Shown: positions 16,781-23,996 of the stretch, one piece after another | Numbering within the stretch: the stretch's first letter is position 1 | Layout: each line of letters opens with the position of its first letter | Source of the DNA: Aromatoleum buckelii | GTDB lineage: Bacteria; Pseudomonadota; Gammaproteobacteria; Burkholderiales; Rhodocyclaceae | NCBI RefSeq assembly: GCF_012910785.2 | Contig: NZ_WTVH02000001.1 | Coordinates: 248,001 to 312,000, forward strand | Direction: 5' to 3' | DNA length: 64,000 bases | Made by a program: the position numbers and the translations under genes | The notes under the pieces: model-generated | The model's database searches: none | What the model saw: only the letters and a program-made list of their open reading frames with translations | Told to the model about the DNA's origin: nothing

Positions 16781-19700
16781 CTAGTCTTCGGCGTGCGCCG
16801 TCCACAATCCGATGCGGACGATGACGAACTCGGCCGGCTTCACCGGCGCGACGCCGACCAGGACGATCAGCCGGCCTTGGTCGATGTCGGTCTGCGTCAT
16901 CGTCGTGCGGTCGCACTTGACGAAGTAGGCCTCCTCGACCTTCGTCCCTTCGAGGCCGCCGTTGCGCCACACCAGCGTCAGGAAGTTGCTGATCGCGCGG
17001 CGCACGCGCGCCCACAACGGCTCGGCGTTGGGCTCGAAGACGACCCACTGCAGCCCGCGGTCGATCGACGCCTCGATGAAGATCAGCAGTCTTCTGACAT
17101 TGACATACTTCCAGTCGGAATCGCTGGTGATCACGCGTCCGCCATAGACGCGGATGCCGCGGTTGTTGGGGCGGAAATCGCGGATGACGTTGATATTGAC
17201 CGGGTAGGGGTTGAGGATGTCGTGCTGCTCCTTGTTGAGCAGCCGCTGCAGCCCGACGACGCCGCGCACGACTTCGTTCGCCGGCGCCTTGTGCACGCCG
17301 CGCTCGATGTCGGTGCGCGCAAAGATGCCCAGCACGTGACCGCTGGGCGGTATCGGGTAGTCGGCGACCGCCGCGAGGTTGGTCGGGTACGGGTCGGGGA
17401 TCAGCAGCCAGGGGTGGTACAGCGCCGCATACTTGGTGTCGAACTGCTGCCGCTGGGCCTGGATGTCGCTCATCGAATCGGCCGGCGGCGGCGCACCATC
17501 GAGCGCGACGAAGCGGTAGCGCATCAGCTCGCAGTGGTTGATCAGCGCGCTTTGCATCTGCACGTTGGTGCGGCCCGGCGCCGCGACGATGCTGATCTCC
17601 TCGACGTTGCGCAGCGTGAAGAGCCCCGTGCGCTGCTCGGGGTCGACGCTGTCCGTGCCGATGTACGTCGCGTCGGTGATGCCCGGCACCATGTCCGTGC
17701 CGTTGCCGAGCGGCAGCAGCACGAGCCGCGGCGGTACGCCCGGGCGGACGTCGTAAGTGGCGACCGGTCCGGGGCGCACGCCCGTCGACGGCGCCACATC
17801 GAGGACGCGAATGTAGTCCGACTCGCCTTCGGAGCGGCGGTCGGCGCGGCGCAGCGGCCGGCCCGCGTCGTCGAAGGTGGTGGCCGTCGTCGTCATGTTC
17901 CACGTCGTCCCGACGACGCGCTGGAAGTAGCGCGAATGCCGTGGGTCGAGCGACAGGCCGGCGAAGACTTCGCGGTCGATCGCGGTCGTGTCGCGCGCCG
18001 GATACGCCGCGTCAGGCTGGCGCAGCAGCTCGACGACCAGACGGTACTCGCGGCTCCTCACCGCGTCGCCGGCGACCACGATGCCCGGCAGCGGCGTCGA
18101 TGCTTCGAGCGTGATGAGGAAGTCGTTCTGGCGGTCGATCGACAGCACCTTCAGCGGCGTCGTCGTGTTCGTCGAATCGGTGACCAGCAGCTCGCTGCCG
18201 GTCTCGACGCCGGCCGCCGAGTTCAGGCGCAGGCGGTTGCCGGGCAGCACTTGGCGCACGCGCGTCGTCAGCAGCGGCGCGTCCTGCGGCGGGTTCATCG
18301 CCTCCATCGCGACGCGCAGGCGGTTGCCCCACGCGCCGGCGTCGAGCGCCCGCACGAGGATCATCGGGTTGCGGCGGGCGACGAGCGCCCCTGCGCCGTG
18401 CGGCTGCGTCAGAGGATTGACGAGCGTCAGCGTCTGCGGGGTCACGGCCGCCGGCGCACCGGCAACGACGTGATAGAACGGCCCGCCGGCCAGCGGTTCG
18501 ATGCGCAACGCATCACTGGCAGCATAGCCGCCCAGGGCGACGACGACGTCGGGCGAGCCGACCGCGGCCGCCAGCGCGACGACGGTGTTGAGGGTCGCCG
18601 CGGTCGGCGGAGCACGTCGTGCGACGCTGGCGCCGCTCAGGTGCTGCACGCGTAGTGGCGCGCGCAGCACCACGTTGCCGGCATCGGGTGCTGGCAGACG
18701 CGCCGGCAGCGCGACGATCTCGACGAACTCGGTGTCCCCGAGCGTGCCGATCTCCAGCATGTCACCGACATTCATCGTCGTTCGGTCGAGCACGGCGATC
18801 GTCGTCGCCCCAGGGGCCGCGTTCGCGCCGAGCGTCGTCGCTGCGGACGCGGCGCCGAGCGTGACCTCCGAAACGCGCGTGCCCACCGGATAGTCGGCGT
18901 ACGCCGGCTGCGACAAGGTCAGCCGCGTCAGCGCGCCGATGCGGCGGTACTCGACCCGAGCCGGGTCGGGATGCGCGAATCGCACGCCGTCGCCGGGGGT
19001 CGTCAGCCCGGCGTTGCTGTTGACGAGCACGACCGCGCTGCCCGGCGCGACTCCCGCCCCGGGCGCCACTTGGCGGGCGGCGGCGACGGCGCCGATCGCC
19101 TGCCGGCGCAGCTGCGCCGCCGCAGCGTGCGCGAGCAAGAGCGGGGCGCGCAGGTTCAGCCGGTTGCCGGCGACTGGCCCGGCGGCGACGACCAGTTCCT
19201 CAAGGTCGCCGGTGTCGATGCGGAAGACGTCGCCGGCGGTGATCGCCGGCGCGAACGCCCCGGCGCCGAGCAGCACCGAGGTCGCGCCGATCGCGGTGGG
19301 GGAAGCCAGCGACGACGAATGCGACGCCGGTGGCGCGGCGTCGGTGATCGGCAGCTGGTCGACAGCCTGCGGGCTGGCGTGGTCGAACGACAGGGGCAGA
19401 TGCAGCGTCACGGTATTCGCGGCGACCGCGGGGGCGGCGACATCATCGAATTCGGCGCTGATGCCCTCGCCGAGCTGGAGCGTATTGCCGACGAGAAACC
19501 CCGGGTCGGCGTCGATCGTGATCGTCGTCTCTGTCGGCGCGGACGGCACGATCAGCCGCGCCGACAACGGTGCAGCGAGGTCGGGCGCGACGAGCTGACG
19601 ATTCGCCGGCAAGGCCTGGTCGATCTCGAGCACGCGCGTGACATAGACGCGCTTGCCGCCGTTGATGAAGAAACCCTCGACGCCGTGCGGCAGGAAACGG

Positions 19701-19903
19701 TGTTCGCCGTACACCGCGGCATTGAGGCCCTGTCCGAACCAGCGCTGGTACTCGCCGTAGCTGGTGACGAGAATCGGCACGTGCGCCGGGCCGCGCTCGG
19801 CCACGCCGATCATGCCGGCGGTGCTGGTCGACACGCCCTCGATCGGCTTGCTGCCCGTGTCGACTTCCTCGACATAGACCGCGGGGGACAGGTATTCGGG
19901 CAT
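16781..19903 (-). CDS. Giant contractile tail sheath protein 1
   Basis: 1040 residues, about twice a core sheath. The N-terminal ~110 residues (YLSPAVYVEEVDTGSKPIEG, GMIGVAERGPAHVPI, FFINGGKRVYVTRVL) and the C-terminal ~330 residues (SGHVLGIFARTDIERGVHKA, VRRLLIFIEASIDRGLQ, and the final REFVIVRIG-like strand FVIVRIGLW) are classical sheath. Between them lie roughly 550 residues of beta-rich, repeat-like sequence with several units of the form 'GD..EI..L...EFVEIV'. Such inserts protrude from the outer surface of sheaths in known structures. A GGAG box precedes the ATG. Confidence 0.92.
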   Translation of the reverse strand: MPEYLSPAVYVEEVDTGSKPIEGVSTSTAGMIGVAERGPAHVPILVTSYGEYQRWFGQGLNAAVYGEHRFLPHGVEGFFINGGKRVYVTRVLEIDQALPANRQLVAPDLAAPLSARLIVPSAPTETTITIDADPGFLVGNTLQLGEGISAEFDDVAAPAVAANTVTLHLPLSFDHASPQAVDQLPITDAAPPASHSSSLASPTAIGATSVLLGAGAFAPAITAGDVFRIDTGDLEELVVAAGPVAGNRLNLRAPLLLAHAAAAQLRRQAIGAVAAARQVAPGAGVAPGSAVVLVNSNAGLTTPGDGVRFAHPDPARVEYRRIGALTRLTLSQPAYADYPVGTRVSEVTLGAASAATTLGANAAPGATTIAVLDRTTMNVGDMLEIGTLGDTEFVEIVALPARLPAPDAGNVVLRAPLRVQHLSGASVARRAPPTAATLNTVVALAAAVGSPDVVVALGGYAASDALRIEPLAGGPFYHVVAGAPAAVTPQTLTLVNPLTQPHGAGALVARRNPMILVRALDAGAWGNRLRVAMEAMNPPQDAPLLTTRVRQVLPGNRLRLNSAAGVETGSELLVTDSTNTTTPLKVLSIDRQNDFLITLEASTPLPGIVVAGDAVRSREYRLVVELLRQPDAAYPARDTTAIDREVFAGLSLDPRHSRYFQRVVGTTWNMTTTATTFDDAGRPLRRADRRSEGESDYIRVLDVAPSTGVRPGPVATYDVRPGVPPRLVLLPLGNGTDMVPGITDATYIGTDSVDPEQRTGLFTLRNVEEISIVAAPGRTNVQMQSALINHCELMRYRFVALDGAPPPADSMSDIQAQRQQFDTKYAALYHPWLLIPDPYPTNLAAVADYPIPPSGHVLGIFARTDIERGVHKAPANEVVRGVVGLQRLLNKEQHDILNPYPVNINVIRDFRPNNRGIRVYGGRVITSDSDWKYVNVRRLLIFIEASIDRGLQWVVFEPNAEPLWARVRRAISNFLTLVWRNGGLEGTKVEEAYFVKCDRTTMTQTDIDQGRLIVLVGVAPVKPAEFVIVRIGLWTAHAED

Positions 19904-19915
19904 CGAGGTTCTCCT

Positions 19916-21322
19916 TCAGCTGAACACGATCGAAACCAGGTTGTCGGCCATCTGCTCGAGCGCGAAGTCGAGCTGCTGGTCCGGGTGCGGCGGGCGGCGC
20001 GCGAACAGTCGCAGTTGGGCGATGCGCGCAAGAGGCGGCCACACCGTCCGCCCGTTCGCGTCGAGCACCGTCTGGTGTGTGAAATTGACGCCGTCCCACG
20101 CCGGGTACTGCGTCGCGGTGTAATACGCGGCGTGGGGGGTCAGGTGCTCGATGGCGATCACGCTCGAGGTCGGAAGCGCGCCGATTCCGGCGGCGAAGAC
20201 GACTGCGTCACCGGGCAGCGCCTCGCGGCTGACGTTGCCGCCGGGGGTTGCGGCGCTGACGGCGAGGTCGCTCACCGGCTCGGTCACGCGATGAATCGCC
20301 GCCGTGGGCGCGGTGAGGCGGATCGTCACCGCGGCGTTCGGGTCGGCGACCGGGCCGAAGCCGGCGCTGACGACGATCTCGACCTCGGGCAGCAGGGGAT
20401 CGCCGAGGCGCAGCAAGTCGCCCCCGGCCGGATTGAGCCCGGCGTTCGGCGCCACCGTGATCGATGTCGCGCCGCGCGGCGCGAGCTCATGCAGGTGGCG
20501 CGGCGCACCCGACGCGGTGAGTGTGCAGCGGTGGATCGGGGCGCCGACAGGGTGCGCAAACCGCAAGCCGGGCTCGACCGCGCAGAAATCGCCGGCAACC
20601 GGAGGCGAAGTCTGCGTGTCCGGGTATGCCAACCAAATTCCGGCGATGCCGATCTCGGCACCGGTCGCCGCCACCATGCTTGTCGGGCTGCTGCGCCGGC
20701 GCATCAGAACGCGCAGCGCGAGCGGCGCTGCACGGTGCAGCGGCTGCGTGGGCAGTGCAAGCGGCACCCCGCTGACGCGCGTACCGGACGGACGGAGGAC
20801 TTGCGGGCCGTCGGCGATCGGCACCGTCGCCGGTGCCGGCGGCGGGGAAACGACGTTCGTGAACTGCTCGGCTTCGATCGAGGCCGTGCGCTCTAGCAGC
20901 ACCCCGCGCCCAGGTCGAAACTGCAGCGGCGGTACGGTGTCCGGCGGCAGCACGTCGAGGCTGGCGGCACCGGGGTTCGCAGGGGCGTTCAGCGCGCGGC
21001 GGGCGGCGTCGATCGCCGGCGTCAGGTCACGCGGCAGGTAGCCTGCAGCCTCGACGCTCGCGCTCAGTGCGCCCGGCATCACGAGCGCCGCCGAGACGTC
21101 GCGTGGCCGCGCGACGAGTCCGCAATAGCCGCCTTCGGCGATCCGTACCGTGGCGCGGCGCAGATTCGTCGTCAGCCGGATCCGGTTGGCCGGCGGCGCC
21201 AGCGTCAGCTCGTCGATGACGCGCGTGCGCAGCACTGCCCAGATTGAAAGGTCAGCGGGCGGCGGATCACCGTCGGCGATGGTATAGCGGATCGAGTCGT
21301 GGACGACCTCGCGACGCGCCAT
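19916..21322 (-). CDS. Unrecognised eCIS operon protein with Ig-like N-terminus
   Basis: 468 residues, second gene of the operon. The N-terminal ~110 residues (VIDELTLAPPANRIRL, GGYCGLVARPRD, SVEAAGYLPRDL) read like a carboxypeptidase-regulatory/Ig-like beta domain. The middle contains two modules with LRFAHPVG and GGDLLRLGDPLLPEVEIVV, echoing the repeat pattern in the giant sheath's insert. The end (HPDQQLDFALEQMADNLVSI) is helical. It starts by TGATG overlap with the DUF4255 gene. I cannot assign a function; a surface or sheath-binding protein is a guess. Confidence 0.65.
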   Translation of the reverse strand: MARREVVHDSIRYTIADGDPPPADLSIWAVLRTRVIDELTLAPPANRIRLTTNLRRATVRIAEGGYCGLVARPRDVSAALVMPGALSASVEAAGYLPRDLTPAIDAARRALNAPANPGAASLDVLPPDTVPPLQFRPGRGVLLERTASIEAEQFTNVVSPPPAPATVPIADGPQVLRPSGTRVSGVPLALPTQPLHRAAPLALRVLMRRRSSPTSMVAATGAEIGIAGIWLAYPDTQTSPPVAGDFCAVEPGLRFAHPVGAPIHRCTLTASGAPRHLHELAPRGATSITVAPNAGLNPAGGDLLRLGDPLLPEVEIVVSAGFGPVADPNAAVTIRLTAPTAAIHRVTEPVSDLAVSAATPGGNVSREALPGDAVVFAAGIGALPTSSVIAIEHLTPHAAYYTATQYPAWDGVNFTHQTVLDANGRTVWPPLARIAQLRLFARRPPHPDQQLDFALEQMADNLVSIVFS

Positions 21323-21939
21323 CAGCTTTCGCTCCCGACGATCACCGCCTCGTCGCTCCGCACCGACTCGACGAGCGGCGCGGTGAGCGGGTCGGCGCCG
21401 CTATCGATATTGGCCAGCGTCACTTCGTACGAGACCGCGAGCTGGTAGGAGCCTTCAAGTGCCTCCCAGACTCGCGTTATTTCCTCAATGTTCAGGGCCT
21501 CGAGGTGGATGTGGATTTCGGCATCGGTGCCGGCGAACTCGGCGCGCAGCAAGGCGCCGGCGACCACCGGATGCGTGTGGAAGAGCTGCAGTGCGCGGCC
21601 GAGGATGCGCTGCTCGGTGTCCGGGATCCCGGGGGCGAGCGGCGTAAGCAGGTAATGCAGACGGACCGGCAGCGGCGGCGGCACGAGTTCGGTGGCGCCG
21701 CCCGGCAGGGTGCGCACGCTCGGCGGCTCGTTGAGCCGGAATTCGTCGCGGGCGATCCGGTAGAGCCAGACCGACAGCCCCTGGCGCCCGGCAGCCACCA
21801 TTTCCTGCGGGGTTTCAAGCGAAACCGTCGTCGTTCCGGTGAAGAACGTTGCCAGCCCGCTTGGTCCGACATCGGTCGTCATCGAATCCAACAATAATTG
21901 GCGCAGCGTTTCGCTGGTTGCGGCAAGGCTTGTGTACAT
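21322..21939 (-). CDS. DUF4255 protein (Pvc16/Afp16-like tail terminator/cap)
   Basis: 205 residues and the first gene of the tail operon. The central sequence (GRQGLSVWLYRIARDEF and PLPVRLHYLLTPLA) is the DUF4255 signature, and ILGRALQLFHTHPVV follows. In Afp/PVC particles the DUF4255 protein caps tube and sheath and limits length, though there it is the last gene rather than the first. No strong Shine-Dalgarno sequence is visible before the ATG. The next gene overlaps by one base. Confidence 0.88.
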   Translation of the reverse strand: MYTSLAATSETLRQLLLDSMTTDVGPSGLATFFTGTTTVSLETPQEMVAAGRQGLSVWLYRIARDEFRLNEPPSVRTLPGGATELVPPPLPVRLHYLLTPLAPGIPDTEQRILGRALQLFHTHPVVAGALLRAEFAGTDAEIHIHLEALNIEEITRVWEALEGSYQLAVSYEVTLANIDSGADPLTAPLVESVRSDEAVIVGSES

Positions 21940-22316
21940 TTATTCGGCGCTCGAGAAGGGTTTGCACGAACAGCACCCACCGAACCTGCTGTTGCATAGC
22001 GCATGCCAGCGCGAGACGTGACGGAAGGCGGAATTTCAAGCCGAGGGGGCGCAGCACCGGGCAAATTTGTCCGCGCGCCGCCGGGCGGTCTCCTGCAGTT
22101 TCGAGCCAATGGCGCGAGGGCGGACTAGGACAAGTCCGGTCCGGTTCGAACAGCCGATTGTCCACGCGAGGCGGGGCGGCCGAAGCTCAGCCGGTGCTCA
22201 CTTTTGCGGCCCGGTGCGACGACCGGTTCCAGGCCGCAGAGGGGGCGAACGCGTTATCTCGCTGAATACCTCTGCAAAATCCGGACAACCGAGCGAGAAC
22301 GCACTTTCGGAACTGG
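21940..22316. other. Leader region upstream of the tail operon
   Basis: 377 bases with no supported gene. It must contain the promoter of the minus-strand tail operon, but I see no convincing -35/-10 pair. A small hairpin CGGACT/AGTCCG sits around 22110-22128. Confidence 0.4.
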
Positions 22317-22993
22317 CGTGAGCTCGCGCAAGAGCGAAGTGATCCACGCTGGTCTTTACTATGCGCCCGGCTCGCTCAAGGCGCGGTTATGCGTCGAGGG
22401 GCGCGAAATGCTCTACGCGTTCTGCCAGGAGCGGATGATCCCCATGCGCGCTGCGACATGCTCGTCGTCGCGGCGCGCGCCGAAGCCGACGGCGTGGGCG
22501 ACCTGCGCGAGCTCGATCGAGCGGCAGTTGCCGCGCTTGAACCGGCGCTGGACGTCCACGCGGCGCTGCTGTCGCCTTCGACGGGCATTGTGGACAGCCA
22601 CGCGCTGATGCTTGCGCTGCTCGGCGACGCCGAACGCGACGGCGCAATGTTCGCATTCGGTAGTCCGGTGCTGAGTGGACATTCCGATCCCCGAGCCCGG
22701 CGGGCTTGGGGTGCATCTGACGCTCGATCTGGGCGGGCAGGCGTAGTTCGGACCGGACGTCGAATGGATCGACGCGCCCGCCTACGACGTCGATCCCGTA
22801 CGGGCGCAGCGTTTTTACGCCGCGATCCGCAGCTGGTGGCCGGCATTCGAAGACGGACGGCTCGTGCCGGGATATGCCGGGGTGCGCCCGAAGATCGCAG
22901 GGTCGTGCATGCCGGAAGCGGACTTCCGCCTGGATGGGCCGAGCCGGCACCACGTGCCAGGCTTGATTCACCTGTTCGGCATCGAATCGCCAA
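22317..22993 (+). pseudogene. FAD-dependent oxidoreductase (L-2-hydroxyglutarate oxidase-like) pseudogene
   Basis: Stitched together from three frames, this reads as the LhgO-like DAO family: [20 protein letters not shown], then after a frameshift near 22448 [15 protein letters not shown], then after a large internal deletion near 22680 [18 protein letters not shown] followed by an in-frame TAG, and finally the C-terminal [10 protein letters not shown] and [12 protein letters not shown]. The N-terminal GxGxxG FAD-binding segment is missing. With two or more frameshifts, a stop and deletions, it cannot make an active enzyme. Confidence 0.85.
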
Positions 22994-23094
22994 GCCTCAC
23001 GGCAGGGATGGCGTCGGTGCCACGTCTCCAGGATCGTGCTCCGAGGGGAATACTCCTCCATGCGCTGCGCTGTCTGGCCCGACGCTTCGCCAGT

Positions 23095-23301
23095 GAATCG
23101 GCTGGCCTCAAGGAGCAGTTTAGCAACTCGCCCGACCTCGACAACCGAATCCTGGACGCCGTGATGGAGGCGCTGTCGGCCTTCACGTCGATGAGCAAGC
23201 AGGCGCTGGAGTCCGAGAAGATCCGCGCCGACCTCAAGTCGATTCTGCTGGGGCCCGGGAAGCTCTACGAGTCGCTCAGGGCCCAGGCAGGGAAAGGGTA
23301 G
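23095..23301 (+). pseudogene. hsdR: Type I restriction enzyme R subunit C-terminal remnant
   Basis: About 68 codons read FSNSPDLDNRILDAVMEAL, MSKQALESEKIRADLKSILL and GKLYESLRAQAGKG, matching the C-terminal tail of HsdR. Nothing upstream belongs to HsdR: the frame runs directly into the FAD-oxidoreductase remnant. No hsdM or hsdS is in the window, so this is a leftover of a deleted type I restriction locus. Confidence 0.75.
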
Positions 23302-23435
23302 ACACGCGCGCGAATCGGGCGCGAACCTGAAGTGCGAACTTCGGTGCGAACCAAAGTGCGAAACGATCGCCACACTCGCTTGGTTGGTTCATGCAGCACT
23401 CGTGGGCGCGTCGGCGCCCGAGCACGGAGGACGTC

Positions 23436-23747
23436 ATGGAACAGGTCGCGGCTGTGCTGGCCCTACTTGCCGTAATCGGCTACTGCTGCGTCTGTACCAT
23501 CAGAAAGATCCGCAAGCGTCGCCAGGACGCAGAGCTCCCCATTTCGCATCTTCTTCGCGACGAGCTGCAGCCGGGCGACGAGGCTGGCTCCCGCTTGACT
23601 GTCCCGACGGCCCGATTCTTCGGCTGCGCTGGACGAAAGCGGCGTGGGCCCAGCCGAGATGCCGGGTGCGGCTATCGCTGTCTCACCATAACCTTTCCAC
23701 TCGATCAATGCGCGAGCGATGAGCCCGCTGAACCCCTGGGCGGGTAA
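23436..23747 (+). CDS. Small putative membrane protein
   Basis: 103 residues if the ATG at 23436 is used; it follows a GGAGG box by 5 bases. The first ~20 residues (VAAVLALLAVIGYCCVC) form one transmembrane helix followed by basic residues (RKIRKRRQ), so the C-terminus should be cytoplasmic. The C-terminal half looks low-complexity and may be non-native. No family recognised. Confidence 0.4.
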   Translation: MEQVAAVLALLAVIGYCCVCTIRKIRKRRQDAELPISHLLRDELQPGDEAGSRLTVPTARFFGCAGRKRRGPSRDAGCGYRCLTITFPLDQCASDEPAEPLGG

Positions 23748-23773
23748 ATTGATATTGCGCCAGGATGAAGGCC

Positions 23774-23944
23774 TCAAGTCGCGGTCGTCGTGCGGCTCCG
23801 TGGAAACTTCAGCCTCTCGGCCAGAATTTCCTCGGCCAGCCGGTGCTCGCGCATCGTCTGATAACGCCCCGCACCGATCCCCGGATCCTCGTCCAGCGCC
23901 TTGTTCATCTCGCGCACTTCCAGGTTGCTCATCCGGCCGAACAT
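23774..23944 (-). pseudogene. Short orphan coding fragment
   Basis: A 56-codon frame (with ~16 further in-frame codons upstream lacking a start) reads MFGRMSNLEVREMNKALDE and TMREHRLAEEILAERL, a plausible charged helical protein with normal codon use. It is probably the 3' end of a lost gene cut by the kinase gene's arrival. I do not recognise the family. Confidence 0.3.
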
Positions 23945-23996
23945 CTCGTCGACCGTCGCTTCCGCTTCGGCCGCCCGATTCTTGATGCTGGAGGTT

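Noticed and set aside
177-21939. Prophage or type VI secretion system
   Set aside because: No capsid, terminase, integrase, lysis or TssJKLM/ClpV gene is present; DUF4255, LysM/CIS-tube and two sheath/tube pairs point to an eCIS-type cluster.
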